A stretch of 64,000 nt of DNA from Peristeroidobacter soli (GTDB lineage Bacteria > Pseudomonadota > Gammaproteobacteria > Steroidobacterales > Steroidobacteraceae), in assembly GCF_004138485.1 (NCBI RefSeq), contig NZ_ML142848.1, positions 1,090,640-1,154,639 on the forward strand. The letters run 5' to 3'. The translations under genes were made by a program, and so were the position numbers. Within the stretch, counting starts at the first letter, position 1. The number at the start of each line of letters is the position of its first letter. Under the pieces are notes generated by a model, which saw only the letters and a list, made by a program, of their open reading frames with translations, did no database searches and was not told the DNA's origin. Shown in pieces: positions 46,214 through 54,971 of the stretch.

Positions 46214-47121
46214 CGAACGTTGCCGCACTGAGCGACGGCGGCGGCGCCCGAGGCGGGCAGCCGTTGTTGGAGCACGCTTTCCAGGCATCGCACCCAGTGC
46301 TGCATGCTGGCCGCCGGCTGATCCAGGCAGCTCTGCTGGGCTGGCAACCGCCCGGCGATCTGCTGGCCATACACCGTTCTCAAGCAATTGACGTACGGCT
46401 CGTCGATGCGCGCGGTGGCGGGATCTTGTGTGACTGGAGCGGTCGAGGAGGCGCAGGAAGCCGGCGTCCCCGGCACGACCACGCCGCCGACCTCAGGACA
46501 CGCGAACGGCTTGAGGGTCTGCTCCATCTGGCGCCAGAACTGGCCGGGCGCGCTCGACAGACAGCCCGCGCCCTCGCCGGGCTCGACCTGCCGTCGCAGA
46601 CAGCTCTCCAGCTCGTTCGGCTCGTTCTTGTTCACCACGCAAACGTTGGCGATGCGGGTCACCTCAGCGCCACCGCTCCGGCCGGCCGCTTGCCACAAGC
46701 AGGCGATGCGCTCGGTCTGCGCATCGCCGGCCGCGCGCAGCGGCGCTTCGAAGTACTTGCACAGGTCGCTGATGCCCTCCACCGGCATGTTCTCGCAGAC
46801 CAGATTGAATTTGTCCCCGGACGACGTGTTGTTCCAGATGTCGCGACCGGCGCCGAACAGATCGGAGAGCCAGCCGGTGAAACGGTTCCAGGTGCGCGCC
46901 ACGGGCCACGTCACGTTACGTCGCCACGCGTCGCTCGCGGCATCGCCGGCAGCCGAAGCAACGCTGCCGGTGATCTCGGCGACCGCCTGGCCCGCCAACT
47001 CCGGAGCTCGCTTGATGCAACTGCCGCCGGCGCCGAACAGCGTGAACACCACCGCGACCAGCAGGATGAGTTTGATCAGGCTCCAGGCCGCGCCTCCGCG
47101 GCTGTGTTCGCGGCTCGTCAT
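46210..47121 (-). CDS. Cysteine-rich membrane-anchored protein next to the AAA locus
   Basis: A 303-aa protein of unknown family. The ATG at 47121 is chosen (MTSREHSRGGAAWS); one hydrophobic segment (LIKLILLVAVVFTLFGAGGS) acts as signal anchor or uncleaved signal, and the rest should be periplasmic. About ten cysteines are spread through the mature part (VCENMP, DLCKYF, IACLWQ, NVCVVN, SCLRRQ, GCLSSA, FACPEV and more), suggesting several disulfides. It is divergent from the giant AAA gene with a 126-base gap, so shared regulation is possible. Confidence 0.55.
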   Translation of the reverse strand: MTSREHSRGGAAWSLIKLILLVAVVFTLFGAGGSCIKRAPELAGQAVAEITGSVASAAGDAASDAWRRNVTWPVARTWNRFTGWLSDLFGAGRDIWNNTSSGDKFNLVCENMPVEGISDLCKYFEAPLRAAGDAQTERIACLWQAAGRSGGAEVTRIANVCVVNKNEPNELESCLRRQVEPGEGAGCLSSAPGQFWRQMEQTLKPFACPEVGGVVVPGTPASCASSTAPVTQDPATARIDEPYVNCLRTVYGQQIAGRLPAQQSCLDQPAASMQHWVRCLESVLQQRLPASGAAAVAQCGNVR

Positions 47122-47152
47122 ACAATGTTTCTTTTGTAAGTTAATTCGACAA

Positions 47153-47188
47153 CCGTCGGGCACGACGGGCTACGGTCTGTGCCGACGG
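47153..47188. promoter_or_regulatory. Inverted repeat in the divergent promoter of the AAA gene
   Basis: CCGTCGGGCAC (47153-47163) pairs with GTGCCGACGG (47179-47188) with one bulged base, in the 126-base gap between the Cys-rich gene and the AAA gene. An operator or leader hairpin is possible. Confidence 0.35.
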
Positions 47189-47247
47189 GCACCGATATTG
47201 TATTTTTTCAGTTCACGCGACAAGCGATGAATTGCGGGAGAGTTCTC

Positions 47248-50200
47248 ATGTATCGCCACCAGGCGGCCACCCGGGCCGTCGTCATTGTATTCACAACGCT
47301 GGTTGCGTGGTTATGGGCCGCGCCGTCCGCGCATGCGCAATCGTTGTTCGCCAACCCGGTGGCGACCCAGATCGCGAAGAAACAGGTCGAAGCGCAGGAG
47401 CTGCGTTTCCTGTTGCAAACCAAGCAGATCAGCGCCCAAGACTATGAGGCCCGGCTGCAAAGTAACAAAGCGCAGATCGCGTTGTTACAGAAAGTGGTCT
47501 CGCGCATGTCCAAGGAACAACAGGCGGACGTCCGTGCCCAGACCAAGGCGGCCTACAACGACGGTATGGCGCAATTGAAGGAGTATCAGAAGCAGTACGT
47601 GGCACAGCAGCGCCAGCTGCAGGCCGAAGAACGGCAACGGCAGGCCGACGAAAAACGCCAGGCACAAGTAGCGGCCCAGGAACAAAAGCAGCTGGAACGC
47701 GAGGAACAGCAGCGTCAGCAACAAGCCGCGCGTGAAGCACAAGCTGCCGCTCAACGACAGCAGGCAGAAGAACGCCAAGCGCAGGCAGCGGAACAGAGAC
47801 GTTCGCAACAAGAGGAACAGCAGCGCCAGGCAGCCGAGCGACAGGCTCAACGCGAAGCGCAGCTCGCGGCCCAGCGTGAACAACAGGCAGCGACGCCAGT
47901 TCAGCAACCCCGCACCACGCCCTCGCCGCAAGTCGCCGCCTCGAAACAAAAGCAGGCGCCGCTCGCTCCGCCAGTATTCGCGCCGCCGCCTGAATCGTCC
48001 GGCTTCAACCTCGCTTATCTGTGGTTGCTGTTGATTCCAGTCGCCGGCGGCGCTTGTTTCATGTTCGTGAAGAGGCGCAAGCCGGCGCGCGCGGAGTTGT
48101 CGGCGCTCTCGGAGGAAGCAGGTTTCTCGGCGCTGCCCGAATTCGCTGCCGTGAAAGTGACGGCGACGCAACCCGCCCCATCAGTCGCAGCCGCCGCGGT
48201 GCCGACCCAATCCGGCGCCAGCGCCAAGGATCGTCTGCTCGCGCAACAGCGCGCGAAATATCAAGCCGCGATCACGGCGGCTACCGATCAGCTGACTCAA
48301 ACGCAACTGGCCTTGCAGGAACGCGCGGCAATTCCGGAGGCCATCCGACAGGATCTGCGTCGTATCGCCGCCATGGTTCAGAACACGGCCAGCCAGCTGA
48401 TGCGCGAACGTTATGCCAGCGTGCCCAAGGCGCTGCGCAATGCCGTCGTCCTGATGCCTTTCTTCCGGCGCTTCAAGCGCGCTGGCGGCGGCATGAAGAT
48501 CCTGATGTTGATCGGCCTGGTGTGGCTGGCGATGACTCTGCGCGCCGTCGCGCTCCAGACCAGCATCGTGATTCCGATCCTGATCTATGCGCTGGTGCTG
48601 GTGCCCATCATGTTCTTCTTCGAGCGGCGCGCGCAGATCAAGGCGCCAGTCTCCGCCTTGCAGAAGAGCGCGGCCACGCTGAAACATCCGATGCTGACTT
48701 ACTGCTATCCGGAGCAGGCCGCCAGCGCTCAGGGCACTTATCAATCGCTGCGAGTGAATGCAGCTCCGGAGCGCACAGTGCTCGAAGACGTGCCGTTCGC
48801 ACAGTTGCCGAACGATGTGAGCCCGCCGCCCGGCGGCTTCTTCCTCGCGTTCGGCGATATCGCCACGTATCGGCTGAACATCAGCGGCACGCTCGCCCTG
48901 GTCGATTCCAAACAAGGCAACGATCTGATGCGCCTGTACGGCGCCGTCTGGACCGAAGCGCTGACCAGACACGCCGGCGAGCTCGCGCCATTGCTCCAAC
49001 ACTTCACGCAGTACGGCCAACTGAAGTGGACCGAACAGCAGCAGCGCCAGGAGATCCCGCGACTGGAGAATCTGCTCGCCAAGGTGCGGCGGCTGGAGCA
49101 GATCTGGCGACCGGTGTACACCGCCGAAAAAGTGTTCGAGTTCCTGATCCGCCGCATCGATCTGTTCAACTTGCGTGACCGGGCCACGCCGCCGGGCCTG
49201 TTGCTGTACGGCTATGCCGGCAATGGCAAGGAATTTCTCGGCCGCAGGATCGCGGATTCCGTGTTCGGCCAGTTCGTGAAGCCGAGCGCCGAACAACTCG
49301 CCTCCGCCAAGGACATCAAGGAACTGTGGAGCGCGCACACGGGACGCGGCCCCACCGTGCTATTCATCGATCATGCGGATCACGTGTTTGCACGCCCCGG
49401 CTCCGAGCACGACAGTGCCGGCACCAAGGAAGCAGTCGCGGCGTGGCTCGAGCAATGGAGCAAACATGAAGCCGCGCTCACGAATGTCTGGGTCGTGCTG
49501 AGCGCGCAGAGCGAACAGAACCTGCATCCGCGCATGCTTGCTCAGCTCGGCAGTTCCAAGATCGAGATCGTCGCCCCCGACGCGGCGGGTCGTCAGATGG
49601 TGCTGCAGGCTGCGTGCCTGGAAAGCGAGTTGCCGGGCAAGCCCCCGCAGTGGGTCGCCGAGGGTGCCAGCGGTGCTTCCATTCGCGAGCTGCGCGAAAT
49701 CGTGCGCGAAACCAAGGTGCATTCGGTGCCCGACATACCCACCGATGAGCACTGGCGCGCTGCCGTGCGCACAGTGCGCGGTTCGGATGCGTCGTTCCGC
49801 GATGAAAGCAAAACCTGGAACCGGCTGGTGCTGCCGCCGGAGATCAAACAAGAGCTGCAACACGCTGCGCGAGTGTTGCGTGAAGCCGATCGCTATAAAG
49901 GCAAGGCCGACATTCCCAACATTCTCTTGTTCGGTCCGCCCGGCACCGGCAAGACCGACATCGCGCGCACCATTGCCAATGAAAGCGGCGTGAAGTTCAT
50001 TGAAGCCAAGACCGCCGACCTCAAGGCGCAGTACATGGGGCAATCGGCGCATTTGGTACGTGAACTGTTCAATCGCGCCCGCGCCAGCGCGCCCTGCGTG
50101 CTGTTCATCGATGAGATCGACGCCGTGGCGGTGAAGCGCGGCTCGGGCGATGCGTACACCAACGATATCGTCACCGAAATGCTGGCGCAGATGGAAGGCG

Positions 50201-53200
50201 CTCAGAAATCCGATCGCCCGGTGATCGTGCTGGCCGCGACCAATCACAAGGAACAGATCGATCCAGCCATCCTGCGGCGGTTCACTTACGAGTTCGAGAT
50301 TCCGCTGCCCGACGAGGCCGCGCGCGCCGAACTGCTCAAACGTTTCATCGCCGAGCGCCCGCTCGACCCGGCGCTGGACGTCGAAGAGATCGCCGCGTTC
50401 CTGGCCAAGCGACTCAACCGCAAGAGCGGCAGCGATCTGTCGATGCTGGTCAAGCGCGCCATGCAGCGTGCCGTGCGCGTCAGCAACTCGCCCGACGATG
50501 TGCGCCTGACTCGCGAGCTGTTGCTGGAAGAAGCGATGCCCAAAGGCAAGGAAGTCACCGATCAGGACTTGCAGCGTATCTGGAGTCAGATCGTGCTCAA
50601 GCCCGAGGTCAAGGAAGATCTGCTCGACAAGATTCGCATGTTCAACCGCGCCGACAAGGCGGCGCCCAAAGGCCTGCTGTTGTACGGGCCGCCGGGCACG
50701 GGCAAGACGGAGATCGCGCGCCGGATCGCCGACTCCGCGAGTTGTTTCTTCATGTCGCTCAAGGGCCCGGATCTCAAGGCGGGTTATATCGGCCAGAGTG
50801 GCGAGCGGGTCAAAAAGATCTGGGAACAGGCGCGCAGCCGCGGTCGCTGTGTGATCTTCGTCGATGAGTGCGAAGGCGTGTTCGCGCGCCGGGGCGGGAG
50901 CAACTCCGACTCGGCCTCCGAAGAGCTGGTGCAGGCGTTCCTCGCCGAATGGGATGGCGTCGGCACCGAAGACCAGCGCGTGTGGGTGATCGGTGCCACC
51001 AATCGCCGCGACCTGCTCGACGACGCCATCGTGTCGCGCTTCGGCGCGGACGTGCAGATCGATCTGCCGGGCGCGCCCCAACGAATCGAGATCCTGCGCC
51101 TGGAAATGGCCAAGCTGGAACGGCCGATGGAAATCCCCACCTTCCTCGGTCAGGCCACCACCGGTCTGTCCGGTCGCAACCTGGCGCGCGTCGCCAGCGA
51201 CGTGTGTACGCTCGCCAGCAAGAGCGGAGGTGTGATCACTGAAGCAATGTGGCGCGAAGTGTTGAATCGTCACGTCAAGGCCGGCAGCGAAGCCGTCGAT
51301 GAATCGGCGCGCTGGGATTCGCTGATCCTCGCCGATGAAACCCTGGCGAAGCTCAAAGGCGTATGCGAATCGTTGCGACACGTCGAAACATTGCGCGCGC
51401 AGGGCGTGCCGCCGCCGAAGGGCGCATTGCTCTACGGTCCGCCCGGCACCGGCAAGACGCAGATCGCGCGCACGCTCGCGAACGAGAGCGGTCTGCCGTT
51501 CATCGCCGCGTCCACCGCCGATCTGAAAGCAGGCTTCACGGGTCAGTCCGGCCAGAAAGTTCGCGAGCTGTTCGAGCGCGCGCGTGGCAAGGCGCCGTGC
51601 ATCCTGTTCATCGACGAGATCGACGCAGTCGCTCCAGCACGTGGCGGCGCCAACGCCGACCAGTTCACCATCGAGATCGTCAATCAGCTGTTGCAGGAGA
51701 TGGACGGCGTCAAGAAGACCGACCGCCACGTCTATGTGCTGGCGGCAACCAATCGACCCGAGGCGGTGGACGACGCGGTCCGTTCACGTCTGAAGGAAAC
51801 CATCGAGATCCCGAATCCCGATGCCCGCCTGCGGCAACGTTTGTTCCGCGTGTTCCTCGACAAGCTCAAGACCGACTTCGACATCGACGAGATGGCGGCG
51901 GAGCTGGCGCGACGGACCAACAACATCGGCGGACGCGCCATGTCGGCGATCGTCGAGAACGCGTCGCAAGAGGCGGTCAATCGCGCGATCCGTGCCGGCA
52001 CACCTGACAAGGTCGTACTGACTCGCGACGACCTGCTGCGCGAAGTCACTCCGCGCGGCAGGGAAGTGAGCGAGGCGGACCTGGCGAAGATCTGGGAGCG
52101 CATCGTGCTGGCGCCACAGATCAAGAGCGATCTGCTCGACAAGATCCGTCTGTTCAACGCCGCCGACAAAGCCGCCCCCAAGGGACTGTTGCTGTACGGA
52201 CCGCCGGGCACCGGCAAGACCGAGATCGCACGGCGCATCGCCGACTCGGCGAGCTGTCAGTTCATGTCGTTGAAGGGCCCCGATTTGAAAGCCGGCTATG
52301 TCGGTCAGAGCGGCGAGAAAGTGAAAAAGATCTGGGAGCAGGCGCGCGGGCGCGGGCGTTGTGTGATCTTCGTCGACGAATGCGAAGGCGTGTTCGCGAG
52401 GCGCGGCGGCAGCAACGCGGATGCCGCGTCGGATGAAGTCGTGCAGGCGTTCCTGGCCGAATGGGACGGCGTCGGCACCGAGGGGCAGCAGATCTGGGTG
52501 GTGGGCGCCACCAATCGTCGCGACTTGCTCGACGACGCCATCGTGTCACGCTTCGGCGCGGCCGTGCCGATCGACCTGCCCGGCCCTGCGGAACGGTTAC
52601 AAATATTGTCGTTGGAACTGGAAAAACTGGAGCGACCGAGTGCCGTTCCGGAATTTCTCGGCCAGGCCACGACAGGAATGTCGGGGCGCAATCTGTCGCG
52701 GCTGGCCAGCGAAGTGTGCACTCTCGCGAGCAAGGATGGCGGTCAGCTCACCGACGAATTGTGGCGCGAAGTTCTCAAACGCCACACGCAAGCGAGCAGC
52801 GAGGCCGTCGATCAAAGCGCGCGCTGGAGCTCGCTGGTGCTCGGCGATGACATCCTCGACAAGCTCAAGACCTTGTGCGAGTCGTTACGTCACAGCGAGG
52901 AATTCGCGGCCCAGGGTTTCGATATTCCCAAAGGCGCGCTGCTGTATGGGCCGCCCGGCACGGGCAAGACGCAGATCGCACGCACGCTGGCCAATGAGAG
53001 CGGCCTGACTTTCATCGCCGCGTCGACGGCCGACATGAAGGCCGGCTTCGTCGGGCAGTCGGGACAAAAGGTGCGCGAGCTGTTCGAACGTGCGCGCGGC
53101 AAGGCACCGTGCATCCTGTTCATCGACGAGATCGAGTCGGTTGCCTCGGCGCGCGGCGGCAGCAATGCGGATTCGTTCACCGGCGAGATCGTCACTCAGC

Positions 53201-53625
53201 TGCTGCAGGAAATGGATGGCGTGAAAAAATCCGAGCGCCCGGTCTTCGTGCTGGCCGCGACCAACCTTCGCGAACAGATCGATCCGGCGGTGCTGTCGCG
53301 CTTCGAGGAACAGATCAAGATCGGTCATCCCGATGCCGAACAGCGCAAACATCTGTTCACGTTGTTCCTGGGCAAGCTGCCGGCCGAGTTCGATCGCGCG
53401 TCGGTGGCGACGGAACTGGCGCAGGCCACGCACGACATCGGCGGGCGTGATATTCGCAACATCATTCAGAAGGCGTCGCAGAAGGCGATCCGGCGCGCGG
53501 GCGGCAATCCCAAGAACGTGAAATTGACACGCGAAGATCTGCTGAGCTCGCTGCCCACGCCGCCTCGTTCCGGCTCGCCGTCGCGGCCGGCTCAATCCCC
53601 GACGCCATCGGAGCTGAGACCATGA
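47248..53625 (+). CDS. Giant membrane protein with six tandem AAA modules in one chain
   Basis: A 2125-aa protein. The ATG at 47248 has GGGAG seven bases upstream and opens a signal peptide (cleavage near AHA-Q). Then: a short helical domain (35-85), a long Gln/Arg-rich coiled coil (about 85-225), TM1 (254-275, followed by KRRK), a helical region, TM2 and TM3 (about 416-459), and six AAA modules, which should be cytoplasmic. Walker A glycines are at residues 655, 896, 1147, 1397, 1651 and 1901. Modules 2-6 have GPPGTGKT, an intact DE Walker B, sensor-1 Asn (ATN) and a conserved Arg in the second region of homology. Module 1 is degenerate (GYAGNGKE; LFIDHAD near 705-711). Odd modules share VDECEGVFARRGG-type sequence; even modules share FIDEIDAV-type sequence. 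Classic p97/FtsH-like clade, without a protease domain. Probably a mechanical unfoldase or remodelling motor working with the next gene (inference). Confidence 0.85.
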   Translation: MYRHQAATRAVVIVFTTLVAWLWAAPSAHAQSLFANPVATQIAKKQVEAQELRFLLQTKQISAQDYEARLQSNKAQIALLQKVVSRMSKEQQADVRAQTKAAYNDGMAQLKEYQKQYVAQQRQLQAEERQRQADEKRQAQVAAQEQKQLEREEQQRQQQAAREAQAAAQRQQAEERQAQAAEQRRSQQEEQQRQAAERQAQREAQLAAQREQQAATPVQQPRTTPSPQVAASKQKQAPLAPPVFAPPPESSGFNLAYLWLLLIPVAGGACFMFVKRRKPARAELSALSEEAGFSALPEFAAVKVTATQPAPSVAAAAVPTQSGASAKDRLLAQQRAKYQAAITAATDQLTQTQLALQERAAIPEAIRQDLRRIAAMVQNTASQLMRERYASVPKALRNAVVLMPFFRRFKRAGGGMKILMLIGLVWLAMTLRAVALQTSIVIPILIYALVLVPIMFFFERRAQIKAPVSALQKSAATLKHPMLTYCYPEQAASAQGTYQSLRVNAAPERTVLEDVPFAQLPNDVSPPPGGFFLAFGDIATYRLNISGTLALVDSKQGNDLMRLYGAVWTEALTRHAGELAPLLQHFTQYGQLKWTEQQQRQEIPRLENLLAKVRRLEQIWRPVYTAEKVFEFLIRRIDLFNLRDRATPPGLLLYGYAGNGKEFLGRRIADSVFGQFVKPSAEQLASAKDIKELWSAHTGRGPTVLFIDHADHVFARPGSEHDSAGTKEAVAAWLEQWSKHEAALTNVWVVLSAQSEQNLHPRMLAQLGSSKIEIVAPDAAGRQMVLQAACLESELPGKPPQWVAEGASGASIRELREIVRETKVHSVPDIPTDEHWRAAVRTVRGSDASFRDESKTWNRLVLPPEIKQELQHAARVLREADRYKGKADIPNILLFGPPGTGKTDIARTIANESGVKFIEAKTADLKAQYMGQSAHLVRELFNRARASAPCVLFIDEIDAVAVKRGSGDAYTNDIVTEMLAQMEGAQKSDRPVIVLAATNHKEQIDPAILRRFTYEFEIPLPDEAARAELLKRFIAERPLDPALDVEEIAAFLAKRLNRKSGSDLSMLVKRAMQRAVRVSNSPDDVRLTRELLLEEAMPKGKEVTDQDLQRIWSQIVLKPEVKEDLLDKIRMFNRADKAAPKGLLLYGPPGTGKTEIARRIADSASCFFMSLKGPDLKAGYIGQSGERVKKIWEQARSRGRCVIFVDECEGVFARRGGSNSDSASEELVQAFLAEWDGVGTEDQRVWVIGATNRRDLLDDAIVSRFGADVQIDLPGAPQRIEILRLEMAKLERPMEIPTFLGQATTGLSGRNLARVASDVCTLASKSGGVITEAMWREVLNRHVKAGSEAVDESARWDSLILADETLAKLKGVCESLRHVETLRAQGVPPPKGALLYGPPGTGKTQIARTLANESGLPFIAASTADLKAGFTGQSGQKVRELFERARGKAPCILFIDEIDAVAPARGGANADQFTIEIVNQLLQEMDGVKKTDRHVYVLAATNRPEAVDDAVRSRLKETIEIPNPDARLRQRLFRVFLDKLKTDFDIDEMAAELARRTNNIGGRAMSAIVENASQEAVNRAIRAGTPDKVVLTRDDLLREVTPRGREVSEADLAKIWERIVLAPQIKSDLLDKIRLFNAADKAAPKGLLLYGPPGTGKTEIARRIADSASCQFMSLKGPDLKAGYVGQSGEKVKKIWEQARGRGRCVIFVDECEGVFARRGGSNADAASDEVVQAFLAEWDGVGTEGQQIWVVGATNRRDLLDDAIVSRFGAAVPIDLPGPAERLQILSLELEKLERPSAVPEFLGQATTGMSGRNLSRLASEVCTLASKDGGQLTDELWREVLKRHTQASSEAVDQSARWSSLVLGDDILDKLKTLCESLRHSEEFAAQGFDIPKGALLYGPPGTGKTQIARTLANESGLTFIAASTADMKAGFVGQSGQKVRELFERARGKAPCILFIDEIESVASARGGSNADSFTGEIVTQLLQEMDGVKKSERPVFVLAATNLREQIDPAVLSRFEEQIKIGHPDAEQRKHLFTLFLGKLPAEFDRASVATELAQATHDIGGRDIRNIIQKASQKAIRRAGGNPKNVKLTREDLLSSLPTPPRSGSPSRPAQSPTPSELRP
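50560..53583 (+). repeat. Two in-register 1512-bp units (two-AAA cassettes) inside the giant gene
   Basis: Unit A (about 50560-52071) holds AAA modules 3-4 and unit B (about 52072-53583) holds modules 5-6. Walker A codons of equivalent modules are both exactly 1512 bases apart (50686/52198 and 51436/52948), so no net insertion or deletion has occurred. Long stretches are near-identical in protein (for example KGALLYGPPGTGKTQIARTL). Modules 1-2 form a third, older and diverged copy. Confidence 0.85.
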
Positions 53626-53650
53626 TCGTCGCATCGGAGCAGTGGCACTC

Positions 53651-54835
53651 ATGAATCAGCAACGACCTCCGCAATCGCCCCAGCAGCAACGGTCGCAGAC
53701 GCAATCGCGACCCGCGCCCGCGTCCACACCGACCGCGCCGGCAGCCGCTGATGTCACGAAGGCGGCGATGCCGCCGCCGGCATCGGCACCAGCGGCACCT
53801 GCCGCGAGCGGGCCAGTCGCCATCGAGCCTGTCGAAGGAGCAAACAACGATGCGTCGTTGAACTTCGAATGGCGCGTGGTGGAACTGAGCGGGAATCGAT
53901 CCTTCGGCTGCACGGTGAGCAGCGCGGCCGGTCATCCGATCAGCGTAAGGATCGAGCAGCTCTCGTATCAGAAAACATTGCGCGAGGACGGAGCGATCAC
54001 GATTGCCGTGATTCCCGCGGGCCCAGCCGGCACGCCGGGAAAATTGACCGCCCGCGACGAAGCCACCGGTGCGACGGCGGAATTCACCTGGCAATGGCAA
54101 CCTATCGGCAAGTCGAGCGGCGGTTCCGCGCTTGCATCGAAGCTGCTCAAGAAAGCAGCGCCGGCAAATGCTCCAGCCACGAAACAGGCGACGCGAAACG
54201 CGAAAGCAGCGGCTAAGAACAAGGCCGGCTCGGCAACCACCGCGTTCTTCGGTCAGCAGGCCAGTGGCCGACGCTTCGCGTTCATCCTCGACATGTCCGG
54301 CTCCATGGCGGGCACGCGTTGGGCGACGTGCACACGCGAGCTGTTCGCGTCGCTGCAGGCACTCACTTCGCAGGCACAGTTCTTCGTCGTGCTGTTTTCT
54401 TCCAGCGTCGCCGAGCCGCCGGGTCAGTCCGGCTGGATGGATGCGAGCGCGGACAACATCGCCTCGGTCGTCAACTGGATCTCCGGCATCCATCCCGACG
54501 GCGGCACGTATCCGAAGCCGGCGTTCGAACGCGTCTTTTCGCTGGGCGGCAAGCCCGACGCGGTTTACTTTCTCACCGACGGCGAGCTGTACGACTTCAC
54601 GCCGTCGGACGCCCAACGATTGCGAGACGGCGGCAGCACGTCGCTGTGGGGCTCGCTCGCGAGGTTCTTTTCTTTCTCGGGCAACGACAACGAAAGCACC
54701 GGCACGGTGATCAACACGATCTCCCTGGACGACCGTTCCAGCAGCAAAGCGCTGGAGACGATGGCCGAGGAGTCCGGCGGGCAGTACCTGCACATCTCAT
54801 CCAGCGACACGCCCGATCCGGAAGCCGGCGCCTAA
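53651..54835 (+). CDS. Cytoplasmic von Willebrand A (MIDAS) protein, partner candidate of the AAA protein
   Basis: A 394-aa protein. The ATG at 53651 follows a GGAG site, 25 bases after the AAA stop, so the two are almost certainly co-transcribed. Residues 1-60 are Pro/Gln/Ala-rich, and about 65-155 form a beta-sandwich-like domain (LNFEWRVVELSGNRSFGCTV). A low-complexity Ala/Lys linker precedes a VWA domain from about 205 (RRFAFILDMSGSMAGTRW), with the MIDAS motif DMSGS at 214-218 and a later acidic metal position in YFLTDGELYDF. No signal peptide. AAA-VWA pairs such as RavA-ViaA and MoxR-linked systems use the VWA protein as substrate or metal adaptor. Confidence 0.85.
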   Translation: MNQQRPPQSPQQQRSQTQSRPAPASTPTAPAAADVTKAAMPPPASAPAAPAASGPVAIEPVEGANNDASLNFEWRVVELSGNRSFGCTVSSAAGHPISVRIEQLSYQKTLREDGAITIAVIPAGPAGTPGKLTARDEATGATAEFTWQWQPIGKSSGGSALASKLLKKAAPANAPATKQATRNAKAAAKNKAGSATTAFFGQQASGRRFAFILDMSGSMAGTRWATCTRELFASLQALTSQAQFFVVLFSSSVAEPPGQSGWMDASADNIASVVNWISGIHPDGGTYPKPAFERVFSLGGKPDAVYFLTDGELYDFTPSDAQRLRDGGSTSLWGSLARFFSFSGNDNESTGTVINTISLDDRSSSKALETMAEESGGQYLHISSSDTPDPEAGA

Positions 54836-54901
54836 CCGGGACGAGAGCCATCCCGGGCGGGCCGTCGTCACCATCGCTTCGGCAACCATCGTCTCAACAG
54901 A

Positions 54902-54933
54902 AAAAGGCCCTGAGCTTGCGCCCAGGGCCTTTT
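54902..54933. terminator. Bidirectional terminator between the VWA gene and rplQ
   Basis: AAAAGGCCCTG (54902-54912), 10-nt loop, CAGGGCCTTTT (54923-54933), then GTTT. The A/T-flanked stem gives a U-tract in both directions and ends both the AAA-VWA transcript and the alpha operon. Confidence 0.9.
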
Positions 54934-54971
54934 GTTTCGTCGGCGCACGCCGCGTCAGGCGCGGCGCAAGC

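Noticed and set aside
49360-51729. A 789-residue minus-strand open frame inside the giant AAA gene
   Set aside because: It is a composition shadow: high third-position GC keeps the opposite strand open. It has no recognisable domain, while the plus strand encodes clear AAA motifs throughout.
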